Assembly: GCA_943788615.1 (NCBI GenBank)
Contig: CALSQY010000001.1
Coordinates: 1,488,001-1,552,000, forward strand
Length of the DNA: 64,000 bases
Source of the DNA: UBA4465 sp002292365
GTDB lineage: Bacteria > Bacteroidota > Bacteroidia > Cytophagales > Cyclobacteriaceae
Direction of reading: 5' to 3'
A program made the position numbers and the translations under genes. Below the pieces are notes generated by a model, which saw only the letters and a list, made by a program, of their open reading frames with translations, ran no database searches and was not told the origin of the DNA. Positions within the stretch are counted from its first letter, which is position 1. Each line of letters starts with the position of its first letter. Shown in pieces: positions 35,519 to 46,300 of this stretch.

Positions 35519-36169
35519 ATGGCAGTTGAGCTGTTGACTATAAAAGCCTACAAGTCCCCCAATTGCAGCTCATCTGAGTTAGTAGGTGACTTTTCTGTTC
35601 AACTAAATCCAACAGATTATAAAAAAAACTGGAAAACGGAAAGTGTTGATGTTAAATTGACAAGTGGTCTTACAGTGGTCATGGTCAAGCCTCCTGAACC
35701 TGAGACAATCACATTAACTTTTACATTGGATGACACAGGAGCCATACCAGGCAATGCCAATGTAGACAGCAGTATCAAAAAACTTAAATCGCTCTGTATC
35801 GATGTCAATTCAACTACACACACCACAAATTCCCTAAAACTAACATGGGGTGCTTTGCAATTAATTTGTAAAATGACTACCCTCGATGTGGAATACACCC
35901 TTTTTGACTCTGATGGATTTCCAATAAGGGCAGTGGTCAAAGCTACATTCAAGCAACATGTAGATTTGGGTCAGAAGTTAGCTAAGTTGAATTCACCAGA
36001 TATGTCTCACCTTATAGAAGTTAAAGAAGGGGATAATTTACCGCTCATGTGTGAAGATATTTATGGTGATTCCAGTTTCTATTTACAAGTAGCCGCAGCC
36101 AATGATATTGTTGATTTTAGGAATTTAGTTCCCGGTCACAAAATTCTTTTTCCAAGACTAGAAAAATAA
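35519..36169 (+). CDS. CIS hub protein with LysM domain (Afp7-like)
   Basis: Baseplate hub component that links tube initiator to the VgrG spike. The first 150 residues are the tube-like beta domain (FSVQLNPTDYKKNWKTE, PEPETITLTFTLDD). A C-terminal LysM-like domain follows (about 165-213): HLIEVKEGDNLPLMCEDIYGDSS, then AANDIVDFRNLVPGHKI. The order and length (216 residues) match Afp7/Pvc7. Its stop precedes the VgrG start by one base. Confidence 0.9.
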   Translation: MAVELLTIKAYKSPNCSSSELVGDFSVQLNPTDYKKNWKTESVDVKLTSGLTVVMVKPPEPETITLTFTLDDTGAIPGNANVDSSIKKLKSLCIDVNSTTHTTNSLKLTWGALQLICKMTTLDVEYTLFDSDGFPIRAVVKATFKQHVDLGQKLAKLNSPDMSHLIEVKEGDNLPLMCEDIYGDSSFYLQVAAANDIVDFRNLVPGHKILFPRLEK

Positions 36170-36170
36170 T

Positions 36171-37952
36171 ATGGTATCTCCGATCACGAGTAATATGGGT
36201 ATTCCGAGCTGCTCAGTCATTGTAGGAGGAAAAGATGTAGGTGCTAAGTATGGTTTAAAGTCTGTTGTTGTAACCAAAGAGATTAATAAGGTTTCCAAAG
36301 CGAAAATAATTATTATGGATGGTGATCCGTCTGATGAAACTTTTGAGGCAAGTGCAAGTAAGGATTTTGACCCTGATAAAACCATTTCAATCAAAATGGG
36401 TTATGATCAAAAAGAGAAGGAAGTCTTTTCCGGTATAATCACTGGTCAGAGTTTGAAAGTCAGATTTAAGTCTTCAGAACTAGTACTCACTTGTATGGAT
36501 AAAGCGTTTCAATTGTCTACAACTCGAAAGACGAGTAATTTCGTTAAAAAGAAAGATAGTGATGTTATTTCTGAAATAATTGGAGGTTATGGATTGTCTA
36601 AAACAGTTAGTGCGACAACCTTTAAACATCCAAATATAGTACAGTACAACTGTTCTGATTGGGATTTTATTTTAGCGCGAGCAGATGCTAATGCCATGGT
36701 GGTAATCAATGAAGGAGCTAAATTAAGTATCGGGGCACCAGTGGTAAGTGGGAGTGCCGTATTAGATATAAATTTTGGTCTTGAAATCATAGATTTTTCG
36801 GCAGAAATGGATGCAATAAACCAGCTAAGCTCGGTTGAATTTCAATCTTGGGATAGTCAAAAATTGAGTTTGGTGAAGTCAGTGGGAACCGAACCCTCTG
36901 TAAATGCTCATGGAGACCTTACTGGCAAAAAACTTTCTTCGGTTGGAAAAAGTCCGAAATTAGCTTTAAATACATCGGTTCCTGAAGACAGTGGCCTATT
37001 AAAGTCTTGGGCAAAGTCTCATTTACAGCATTCCAGATTATCCAAGATAAGAGGTTTTGCATCTTTTGTCGGTAACTCAGCACCATTAGTTGGGAAGTTA
37101 ATCAAACTTGCAGGTTTTTCACCGCATTTTAATGGTTTGGCTTATCTTACTAAAGTTGTCCATACCTTTGAAGATGGATTTTGGAAAACTGAAACCGGAT
37201 TCGGATTACAACCTAAAACATTTACGGATAGTGATAATAATATAGAGGGTCCGAGTGGACTCGGTTTGTTGCCTGCTATTTCAGGAATTCATATAGGAAA
37301 GGTTAAAAAGATAGACAAGGATCCAGCAGGTGAGTACAGAGTTCAAGTAGATGTGCCTTTTATCGAGACTTCGGGAGAAGGTTTATGGGCAAGATTGAGC
37401 CACCTTCATGCTTCATCTAATCATGGATATTATTTCTATCCTGATGTAGGAGATGAAGTCATACTTTCATTCGTCAATAATGACCCAAGATTTGCCGTTA
37501 TTATCGGCTCACTTTATGGTAAAAAAAACAAGCCACCTTTTACGCCGGAAACCAAGAATAAGGATAAAGGAATTATAACAAAAAATAAATTAAAATTGAC
37601 CTTTGAAGATGATAAAAAAATCATTACCATAGAGACACCTGGGGGTCAAAAAGTAACGCTTGATGATAAGGGAAAATCATTAAAGCTGGAAGATCAAAAT
37701 AAGAATTCAGTTTTATTGGATAAAAAGGGAATTACCCTTGACAGCGGTAAAGATTTGATTTTAAAGTCAAAAGGGAAAATTACGATGAAGTCTGGTGCAG
37801 CTACAGAAATTAAAAGTGGGGCTGATTTAAAGGCGCAAGGAGTCAATCTGGCCTTGAAGGCAAGTGCTAAAGTAGGTTTGGAAGGTGCTACTACCGAAAT
37901 TAAAGGTTCTGGAAAGGTGGTGATTAAGGGTGGAATGATTAATTTGAATTAA
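36171..37952 (+). CDS. CIS spike protein, VgrG-like (Afp8)
   Basis: Trimeric spike at the tip of the tube. The N-terminal half (about 5-370) is the gp27-like hub: SCSVIVGGKDVG, FSGIITGQSLKVRF, CSDWDFILARADANAMVV. The gp5-like OB fold (about 375-465) has the diagnostic GRVDVPFIETSGEGLWARL-like stretch (here VQVDVPFIETSGEGLWARL) and GDEVILSFVNNDPRFAVIIGSLY. A repetitive C-terminal beta-helix (about 490-593) follows. 593 residues is typical. No extra C-terminal effector domain is visible. Confidence 0.95.
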   Translation: MVSPITSNMGIPSCSVIVGGKDVGAKYGLKSVVVTKEINKVSKAKIIIMDGDPSDETFEASASKDFDPDKTISIKMGYDQKEKEVFSGIITGQSLKVRFKSSELVLTCMDKAFQLSTTRKTSNFVKKKDSDVISEIIGGYGLSKTVSATTFKHPNIVQYNCSDWDFILARADANAMVVINEGAKLSIGAPVVSGSAVLDINFGLEIIDFSAEMDAINQLSSVEFQSWDSQKLSLVKSVGTEPSVNAHGDLTGKKLSSVGKSPKLALNTSVPEDSGLLKSWAKSHLQHSRLSKIRGFASFVGNSAPLVGKLIKLAGFSPHFNGLAYLTKVVHTFEDGFWKTETGFGLQPKTFTDSDNNIEGPSGLGLLPAISGIHIGKVKKIDKDPAGEYRVQVDVPFIETSGEGLWARLSHLHASSNHGYYFYPDVGDEVILSFVNNDPRFAVIIGSLYGKKNKPPFTPETKNKDKGIITKNKLKLTFEDDKKIITIETPGGQKVTLDDKGKSLKLEDQNKNSVLLDKKGITLDSGKDLILKSKGKITMKSGAATEIKSGADLKAQGVNLALKASAKVGLEGATTEIKGSGKVVIKGGMINLN

Positions 37953-38296
37953 TTTCATGGGCTTTTGGGTTACAAAAAAAAAAATTAATTTTAAAAGAAT
38001 TAATGATAGATTTTCAGTCTCTCGTTTGTTCCATTGTATGGTGATTGCAAATGTCCGCGAAGAATTGGGTGCAAGGGTACCTGCTGCCGTTGATACTGGA
38101 TAGGAATAGAGACGTAATCTTATTGTTTCATGATGAAGGTATGGGCCTCAGCATGTGAACTAAACTATGAAATAAAATAGAACAAAGACTTGGAGATAAG
38201 AGATATGTTGTTTGTCGTACCAAACCGAATGAATTATTCCGGAGAAAAAAACATTGATCTTGTGGAAATCTTTTTAAAATTAATGATCGCTTTATA
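37953..38296. other. 344-base gap at the position of the PAAR gene (no PAAR found)
   Basis: Afp10-type PAAR genes usually lie beside the VgrG gene and are about this size. The only open frame starting near the VgrG stop is 37957-38103 (48 codons, MGFWVTKKK then basic), which shows no PAAR repeat motif. A second reading has GDCKCPR-like residues around 38040, too short to interpret. Either the PAAR gene has been lost or replaced, or this is leader DNA for the gp25 gene. Confidence 0.4.
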
Positions 38297-38719
38297 ATGG
38301 CTAAAGATTTAAAATCTTTTTTGGGAATAGGTTGGAGTTTTCCCCCCTCTTTCAATAAACACACGAAGGCTGTGGATATGGTATCGGATGAGATCGATAT
38401 TAGCCAAAGTTTAAAAATAATTTTATTCACTGATTTAGGTTCTAGAATTATGAGGCCAGACTTTGGATCTGATGTGAAAAATTTTACTTTCGAAAGTATA
38501 AATAAAGGTTCTATCGCCCGCTTATCTGATGTCGTTGAGGGGGCTATTAATCGGCATGAACCCAGGATAGATTTAGAAAAAGTAGATATTGACCATTCAA
38601 ATGCCTTAGATGGAAAGCTTTTAATTCAATTGACATATATGATAAAATCTGTTAATGTAAGAACCAATGCAGTATTTCCTTTTTATATAAAAGAAGGTAC
38701 TCATATTACTGATATGTAA
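38297..38719 (+). CDS. CIS baseplate gp25-like protein (Afp9)
   Basis: gpW/gp25 wedge protein of 140 residues. The conserved motif LGSRIMRPDFGSDVKNFTFE (about 47-66) corresponds to the family's G-E-R-x-M-R-P-x-F-G; residues 8-30 are the FLGIGWSFPPSF start common in Afp9 proteins. It initiates sheath polymerisation with the Afp11/12 wedge. Immediately followed (one base) by the large Afp11-like gene. Confidence 0.92.
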   Translation: MAKDLKSFLGIGWSFPPSFNKHTKAVDMVSDEIDISQSLKIILFTDLGSRIMRPDFGSDVKNFTFESINKGSIARLSDVVEGAINRHEPRIDLEKVDIDHSNALDGKLLIQLTYMIKSVNVRTNAVFPFYIKEGTHITDM

Positions 38720-38720
38720 A

Positions 38721-41700
38721 ATGGATCAAAACAATAATTTAAAATCTAATGGATCTTCATTACTGCATCGATACAACAAACATTTTGATGAAGATTACAT
38801 ACGTATAGATGAAAGATCATTAGCGGATTTGTTGGTTTTTATCTTAGATTTTGCTTCGCATATTCAATATGTAAATAATGACAACGAGGTTGAAGGTGAT
38901 TGGGTTGAATTTTTTGATCAAAATCTAGCATTTCAGATAGCACGAATTTCAGTTTTTGATACAGAAAACCTGTATCTCAAATTTAAAGAAGATGAGATTG
39001 AACTAAAAAAAGCAAAAACTAAAGAAGATCAGCAAAAGTATTTTGTTGCACAGATAAATATGACATTAGACCTTCTCAAGGTAATTAATGATTGGTTTGT
39101 GAAGTCCAAAATGGATGTACTAAATCTCAGTGAAAATAGTCTGTTTAAACAATTAAGTAATTCTATAAGAACAAGTTTATGTTATCAATTGAACGATTTC
39201 ATAAAATTGACCAACGAAGTTCATGTATACCTGAAATTTGAAGAAGAGGTATTATTGGACTTTGGATTTTTCGATCAGATCTGGATTAAAAATAGTACCG
39301 GTGAATTTGAAGCTACTTCGGTTCAATCAGAGGAGACTGATTTGAATAAAATGATCAAAGAACTTTCAGTAATTTTTAGTTCATTTTTGGGATTTATCAA
39401 TTATATGAGGTCTATAGCTCCAAAATTATTACAAGATGTGCTGACCAATTATCCGTATCATCCTCCTCACGTTTCTGTTTTGATTGCTTTTTTGAAAAGT
39501 TATGAGCACACTCAAAAAGACATCAATAATATTCTCAAAAAGCAACTAAATTATTTTTACCTAGATCATCTTGGACAAGAATCTAGGAAGGCCACTCCCG
39601 ATCACGTATTTGTAACTTTTGAAGCTTCAGATCATATTCTTAAATATGATTTTCCGAAAGGAACTTTGCTGTACGCTGGAATTGATGAAGAAGGTTACGA
39701 ATATAAGTATGAAACAAATCATGCTATAGAGTTAAATTCTGCCCAAGTATCAGATTTAAAATTGATCCATGTTGCACAAAATGGTGTCATCGGCTTAGGC
39801 AATACTTTTAAATCGGTATCAAATATCTTTCAAAAAGAGATAATGTTGAATGATGAAGGAAAAATTATTGATAAATCAAAAAATCCCGGCGCTTTTGATT
39901 CTTTTGGAAAAGATCAATCTGATGTTAATTTAAAGGATAGAGATATGGAGCAAGCCAGGATTGGCTTTGCGCTATCTTCACCCGTATTGATTCTCAAAGA
40001 AGGCTTGCGGCTGGTTACTTTAAATTATAAATTCAGCCTTAAATCTCTTTCAGCTTTGATTTCCTTTATTGAGGAAATTTCACTTGAGGAGGGGCTTTCT
40101 GCTGATGCAGGTTTTAAGAAAATAATATCAAATATATTTGACATTAGAGTGACTACATTAGAAGGTTGGTTTGATGTAACGTCTTATGAAATTGTGCCTC
40201 CGAAAAGTTGGGTTTCGGGGGAAATACAGTTTCAAATAGCTTTTGATCGAGGAGATCCGGAGATATTAGGATATGACGCAGAAGTACATGGTGAAGGATA
40301 TTCAACTGAATGGCCAGTATTTGAATTTAAGTTATCTTCGGAAAGAGCTATGTATGCATATTCTTTTATCAAAGAATTAGTAATTGAGACTTGTGAGATC
40401 AGAGTTGATGTAGAACAAATGAAAAACTTATCCGTATTTAATGATCTTGGAATATTAGATACAACTGTTCCATTTTTCCCATTCGGTTCTAATCCCGAAG
40501 TGGGATCTTACTTTTTGATTGGAAATGAAGAAGTTTTTCAAAAAAATATTACTGATTTATTTATTGACATCAAGTGGCATAATTTACCTAAAAATGTGGG
40601 TGGATTTAAAAGCTATTACGAGGCCTATAATAACGAGATTAATAATGAATCATTTAAGGTAGGCATTTCATGTTTAAGCGACTTTGAGTTTCGTCCCTCG
40701 GAGCTTGACATTGTTCAAAATTTTGATTTATTCAAGAGTTTGGGTGATGAAGATAGATTGGACAATCAATCAAGTCTCGATAATGTCAATATTGATAAAT
40801 TGAAAATGAAACCCATTTACGATAATATTGATATCGAAAATTTTGACAACCGTTCAAAAACTGGGTTTTTCAAAATAGAATTATTGGGCCCTGAGGATGG
40901 TTTTGGTTTTGGTATTTACCCTGAATTGTACACCAATGCTCTCATGGAAAATGTGCCACAAACCAAACCTGGAATCCTCCCTGCTAAGGAAAAACCAAAG
41001 GTATCTATACCAAAAGAACCTTTCTCTCCCGAAATACGGGAGCTGACCTTAAAATATTCTGCTCGGACTTTGATTACATTAGACCAAAATAAATTGAGCA
41101 ACAACATAAAAACGAGTAAAGATCAAATTTATCATCTTCATCCCTTTGGTAATTTTCTTGTTTTTGATGAGGGGCTTCCTTCTCAGAATCACTGGTTTCC
41201 TCAATTTAATGAAGAAGGTTATTTAATGATTGGTTTAGATGACCTGCACGTACCTGTAGAGCTTTCTTTATATTTTGAACTAGAAGATAATATACAAAAT
41301 GAAATAGATCAAATAGAGATTCCTTCCATTAAATGGTCCTATCTAATTGATAATGAATGGATTTATTTTAGCAAAAATGAGATCATTAAAGATGGTACCC
41401 ATAACTTCACGACTTCTGGAATTGTTCAGCTTAGGATTCCCACTTCAATAAATAAATTCCATGATATCCTGCCTAAAGATAAATATTGGATCAGCGCTTC
41501 GACGCCCAATAATTCAAAGCTATTATCAAAAATAAAATTGATTAAGAATAACGGTGTAATGGCGACTTGGACTTCTCATAAGGCTGACGCACATTGGGAA
41601 CAGAATATTGCTGCTGGAACTATTGATAGACTGATTGAGGGTATAGATGAAGTCAGTAATGTAAGTCAGCCGTATCCTTCTTTTGGTGGGAGGAATAAGG

Positions 41701-42521
41701 AATTAATTTCTGATTTATATACAAGGGTCTCAGAGAGAATTCAGCATAAAAATAGAGGGATTACCCCTGAATTCATAGAAAAAATTATTTTAGAAGCATT
41801 TCCAAATTTATTCCAGGTTAAATGCATCAATCATTTTAGTCATCCAAATAGTGTTCCGACTGGACTGATTAAAATAATCGTGATTCCTAAATTTCCTTAT
41901 AATGAAAATTTTTATTTGCCTAAACTTGATTACTATGAGCTTAAAGAGATTAAAGCCTATGTTGAAAAGATAATATCTCCTTTCGCTAAAGTTGAAGTAG
42001 TGAATACTACTTTTGAAAAGGTTAAGATAACAGGCCAGATTAAAGTAAGCAATAAGAGCGGGTCAGGGGAGTTTATGAAAAAACTTCAAAGAGATCTTCA
42101 GAATTTTATTTGTCCCTGGTTTTCGAGTCGTCAGAAGGAAATGAACTTAGGCGGTTCAATAGAAAGAGATGACATCATGACTTTTATCGAGTCGTTGGAT
42201 TACATCACCTACATAACAAAGTTTTCGGTTGTATTGATTCATTATGAGAAGGGAAAATTCAACATCTCTGATTCAGCAATGAATAATGGGACTAATAACT
42301 TATTGAAATCAACTTCACCTTGGAGTGTTTTAATACCTAGTGATGAACATGATATAGAAATTATTGATCAGAAAAAAGGGGCTTTACCCGAGGAAACTAA
42401 AATAAATACAATGAAAATAGGAAGTGATTTCATAATTTCAAGTGTTGAGGAAGATGATTTGATATTTCCCTTTTATGATCATGAAAAGGACACTTATTAT
42501 GCTATTGAATTGGATGTTTAA
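38721..42521 (+). CDS. CIS baseplate wedge protein, Afp11-like (gpJ/gp6 family)
   Basis: 1266 residues, no signal peptide or membrane helix. The N-terminal 130 residues resemble the start of Afp11 proteins (DERSLADLLVFILDFA). A central domain (about 290-420) carries the gpJ-type motif HVFVTFEASDHILKYDFPKGTLLYAG. The C-terminal region (about 1020-1200) contains ERIQHKNRGITPEFIEKIILEAFP and DIMTFIESLDYITYI, typical of baseplate J-like proteins. Length is somewhat above Afp11. Starts one base after the gp25 gene. Confidence 0.88.
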   Translation: MDQNNNLKSNGSSLLHRYNKHFDEDYIRIDERSLADLLVFILDFASHIQYVNNDNEVEGDWVEFFDQNLAFQIARISVFDTENLYLKFKEDEIELKKAKTKEDQQKYFVAQINMTLDLLKVINDWFVKSKMDVLNLSENSLFKQLSNSIRTSLCYQLNDFIKLTNEVHVYLKFEEEVLLDFGFFDQIWIKNSTGEFEATSVQSEETDLNKMIKELSVIFSSFLGFINYMRSIAPKLLQDVLTNYPYHPPHVSVLIAFLKSYEHTQKDINNILKKQLNYFYLDHLGQESRKATPDHVFVTFEASDHILKYDFPKGTLLYAGIDEEGYEYKYETNHAIELNSAQVSDLKLIHVAQNGVIGLGNTFKSVSNIFQKEIMLNDEGKIIDKSKNPGAFDSFGKDQSDVNLKDRDMEQARIGFALSSPVLILKEGLRLVTLNYKFSLKSLSALISFIEEISLEEGLSADAGFKKIISNIFDIRVTTLEGWFDVTSYEIVPPKSWVSGEIQFQIAFDRGDPEILGYDAEVHGEGYSTEWPVFEFKLSSERAMYAYSFIKELVIETCEIRVDVEQMKNLSVFNDLGILDTTVPFFPFGSNPEVGSYFLIGNEEVFQKNITDLFIDIKWHNLPKNVGGFKSYYEAYNNEINNESFKVGISCLSDFEFRPSELDIVQNFDLFKSLGDEDRLDNQSSLDNVNIDKLKMKPIYDNIDIENFDNRSKTGFFKIELLGPEDGFGFGIYPELYTNALMENVPQTKPGILPAKEKPKVSIPKEPFSPEIRELTLKYSARTLITLDQNKLSNNIKTSKDQIYHLHPFGNFLVFDEGLPSQNHWFPQFNEEGYLMIGLDDLHVPVELSLYFELEDNIQNEIDQIEIPSIKWSYLIDNEWIYFSKNEIIKDGTHNFTTSGIVQLRIPTSINKFHDILPKDKYWISASTPNNSKLLSKIKLIKNNGVMATWTSHKADAHWEQNIAAGTIDRLIEGIDEVSNVSQPYPSFGGRNKELISDLYTRVSERIQHKNRGITPEFIEKIILEAFPNLFQVKCINHFSHPNSVPTGLIKIIVIPKFPYNENFYLPKLDYYELKEIKAYVEKIISPFAKVEVVNTTFEKVKITGQIKVSNKSGSGEFMKKLQRDLQNFICPWFSSRQKEMNLGGSIERDDIMTFIESLDYITYITKFSVVLIHYEKGKFNISDSAMNNGTNNLLKSTSPWSVLIPSDEHDIEIIDQKKGALPEETKINTMKIGSDFIISSVEEDDLIFPFYDHEKDTYYAIELDV

Positions 42522-42537
42522 AATTTAATTTTTTATT

Positions 42538-43284
42538 ATGGAAATTTTCAATCGATCAACATTAAAGAGATTTTTTCAAAGAGGACAAATACCTACTGAG
42601 GTTCATTTTACCAATTTAATAGATTCCACTATTAATAAAATTGATGATGGATTTGCTAAAAATGTTGAAGACGGGCTTAAATTATCTCCTATTGGTGACT
42701 CTCAAAAATTGATAAGTTTTTTTGAAGACATAAAAGAAACACATCCGGCCTGGAGTATTTCAGTTAATCCTAATGAAAGATCTAAAGGATTAAGTATTTC
42801 CGAAAGTAACCGTGGGAGTCGCCTTTTTTTACAGAAAGGAGGAAATGTAGGTTTGGGTACCACATCACCTTCATTTCCGCTTGAGGTGGATGGTGCGGTT
42901 GGAATGAAAACTAGAGTCGGAACTTATCCCCGTAAGGCAGTGATTAATGCCGATGGAGAATGGCATATTATGATTGAAAATTTAACAGGCTGTAACATGT
43001 TTGAAGTTGTAGCAAAAGTGGAAGGAGTTAAGCAACGGGGAAAATATGCTTTTGCGCATGCCATTGCAGTCGGTACACATGACAGTAGAAATAATAAAAT
43101 TAATATTACTCAAGCTAAATATGGATGGTTCTGGCATAGATTAAAATTGCGCTGGAAACAAACTAGAGATGGGCAGTATCAACTTGAGATTAAATCTGCT
43201 CAACATTATGGGAATGATGAAAATAACCAGGTGGTACAAATAAAATATCACATTACCTCTTTGTGGGATGATAGATTGGGATAA
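42538..43284 (+). CDS. Fibre-like CIS protein
   Basis: 248 residues. N terminus STLKRFFQRGQIPTEVHF then IDSTINKIDDGF, a motif seen at the start of fibre-like proteins in Bacteroidota CIS loci. Around residue 100 is GNVGLGTTSPSFPLEVDGAV, the fibre repeat known from phage tail and adhesin trimeric fibres. A compact C-terminal beta domain follows (WHIMIENLTGCNMFEVVAKVEG, HAIAVGTHDSRNNK). It is much shorter than Afp13, and lacks an obvious receptor-binding adenoviral-type head. It sits between Afp11- and Afp12-like genes, so it is likely attached to the baseplate. Confidence 0.75.
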   Translation: MEIFNRSTLKRFFQRGQIPTEVHFTNLIDSTINKIDDGFAKNVEDGLKLSPIGDSQKLISFFEDIKETHPAWSISVNPNERSKGLSISESNRGSRLFLQKGGNVGLGTTSPSFPLEVDGAVGMKTRVGTYPRKAVINADGEWHIMIENLTGCNMFEVVAKVEGVKQRGKYAFAHAIAVGTHDSRNNKINITQAKYGWFWHRLKLRWKQTRDGQYQLEIKSAQHYGNDENNQVVQIKYHITSLWDDRLG

Positions 43285-43303
43285 CTAAAGCTATAGAAAT
43301 AGG

Positions 43304-46300
43304 ATGTCACAAGAGGATAAAAAAATAATTCAGAATAAAGAAATACCGAAAGGTATGGATTATGACTTTTTGCGCAAAGAAGCCATCGGTCATACCCAAA
43401 AAGTTTCTGGAGATATTTGGACAGATTATAATGCCCATGATCCTGGAGTAACTATTTTAGAACAGTTTACTTTTGCGTTAACTGACATTTCATATCGGAC
43501 TAATCTTGATATTGAGACTATATTATTTCATGAAGGGGATAAGGAGAGCACACTTAAAAAACATGCCATAATTTCACCAGAGATAGCTTTTTCTCCAGGA
43601 GCAGTTACAATTAATGACTATCGCATATTGATATTGGATCATTTTTCGAGTGTGCTTTCAAATTGTTGGATTTCAACGGTAGATGACCATTTGAGCGGTA
43701 TCAAAGGGCTTTTTAATATTGAAATTCTAGTAAAAAGTCATATCCAATCCAAAGATTATGATCAAATTAAACTCGAGGTTAAAAAAATATTTCATGCTCA
43801 CAGGAATTTGTGCGAAGATTTAGCTAGAATAAATATTTTAACTCCTGAGAAGTTATCCGTATCCTTTGAAATAGAGATTGACCAGCGCGCGGATACTGAG
43901 GATATTTTATCTAAAATATTATTTGTCACTGAAAGATATTTTAATCCTCTAGTCCCTTTCTTTACGCTAGAACAGCTGACTTCTGAGGGTAAATCAACAG
44001 AGGAAATTTATGGTATTCCATCATTTGAAAATGGATTCATAAAAGAGAAATTTCTTACAGAAAAGGCGGATGAATTTTATATTTCAAAATTAACAGATCA
44101 CATTTTAGAGATCGAGGGAGTAAGAGAAGTGCTGACGCTACGATTGGGGATTGGGGGAATACCCATTTTGGGAGATGTCATAGAAGTACCTAATGGAAAA
44201 TTTTTGACATTGGGGATCATCGGTCAAGGAGGGCAAGCGAACCTTTTTAAAGATTTAGATCTAAGTATCTTAAAAGGGGGTACAAAAGAAAATTTTAATA
44301 AAGAAGCAATTCTTTATGCAACGGAATTGTTAAATTCAGAAACTGAGCCTAGTTACAAAATATTAAAAAAGGTAAAAGAGAAATCAATTAAAGCCAAAAC
44401 GAAACAATTAAATACTTATTTACCTATTCAAAAATCTTTTCCCGAGTTGTATGGAGTAGGGGCTTATATTCCGAGTCCAGAAGAAAACCCTTTGCGACAA
44501 GCTCAATCCGCTCAACTCCGTGGTTATTTGGCTTTCTTTGATCAAATCATGGCCAATCATTTGTCTCAATTATCTTCAATATCTAGATTACTCAATGTCA
44601 CTGATTTAGATGAAATAGCGCAGTCTACCTATTTTGGGCAAAAGATGCAAGATGAGCTAAATGACTCAAAAGAACTGTATGTTAAAAAGCTTATCAGTGC
44701 GGCTAAATTTGAGCAACTCATTAAAGGGTTAAATGATCGAAAAGATGAGTTAAGCGACAAAGAAGCACTCAAGCTCAAGGAATTAAGATCGGATTTGAAA
44801 GATAAATTTAATGAAGTAGAGCGAATCGTTATGGCCGATTGGAAGCTTTACGAAAATGATCTCAAAAACATAGATAGGCTAAAAAATAAATATGTTCATC
44901 CTAAGATTCATGACCTTCTCAATCAGATATCTGATTTCAATAAGTTTTCAAAAAGAGCCTCAAAGGTTGAAAAAAATAGTTTAGATGAATTAAAAATTAG
45001 ATTGCTTGAGAGAATGAGTGCTGAATTACTTGATCAGGACTTGTATGTGAACATGACTGTGAGCGATTTATCTAGAATTATTTTTATGCATGATAATGTT
45101 TTTGATCGTAAAGACAGATTGATTAATCATGTTTTGGCGCGATTTGGAGAAGATTTCAGGCATAGCTTTCAGGTCTTCTTTGATGATTCTGCTTTGAAAG
45201 GTAGATCACAAAGTGAAATTGAGGAAGATTATCTCAGGATCAAATCTTCCTTTTTAAATGAAGTGATTCATGCTAATAAATATTTAGCAAAAGGCGTGAA
45301 TATTTTAAGTAAACAAGTAACTCATATCCAATCGCCATTCAAAAGGAAGGTTTCTTATCTGATGGGATTTGAGCAACATAGTAGCCCATTCATTATTAAA
45401 GATGATTTAAATAGTAATCTGAGTCCCAAAATATTAGCAAGTACTTCTATTAATGAGATAACAAATACAAAAACACAAAAAAAGTCCCTAGTATTAAAGA
45501 CAGGTGTTTCATCAGAAAAGGTTACCTTTTTAGTTAACTCCTCCAAGTATCTTAAATATTTATTCCAATATGGATCAAATCCCAAAAATTATAGTATCGA
45601 GCAGGAAGATGACCAGTATATTATATATTTTAATCCTCCAACAGGAGAAACTTCAACACAATTAATAGCGCTAGATTCCGAATCAGAGGCCAAGCAAAAA
45701 CGTCTTCAAGTTCTTCAATATTTTGCAGAGAGAAATCAGTCATGTCAAAATTTCCATGTGGTAGAACATATCCTTTTACGCCCGGTGGACCAAGCTCAAA
45801 CTAATTATATATTAGTTGATGAAAATAAAGAGAAGGAACTTTTTCAAAGTACTATAGTTAGAGATGAAACTTTTCAAATGAGTGCAGCAAAGGACGCGAT
45901 TATATTGGCAAGCTATGCCAATAATTATACTGTGTTAAGTTCCTCGACAGGAGATTATATAGTAATGTTAAAGAATGCCATAGGTACGTTTTTGGCTAAA
46001 TCAATAGAAGTATTTAAAACTGAAGATTTAGCTAAGAAGTTCATTTTGTCTTCGATAGACTCTTTCCAAGTGATAAAAAGCGAAAAGCAATTTTCAAATC
46101 ACATCAAACTAGACAACACTAAAGAATTTTTATTTCAAGTTCTAAATGAGAAAAATAATATTTTATTTTCAGGCTTAGAACCTGAAAGTATTTCTGATTA
46201 TACTGAAAAATCTAATTACCTGCTATCAAACGCAAAAGAGCTTGATCAATATGAAGTGATTGAGGAATCACCCGATGTATTTGTTATTTATTTAACAAAT

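Noticed and set aside
37957..38103. 48-codon frame considered as a PAAR protein
   Set aside because: Right position and near right size, but no PAAR repeat motif and a basic Lys-rich start produced by an A-run.
38128..38430. 100-codon reverse frame overlapping the gp25 start
   Set aside because: Mostly antisense to the gp25 gene, with no family features; it would be the only reverse gene inside the CIS block.
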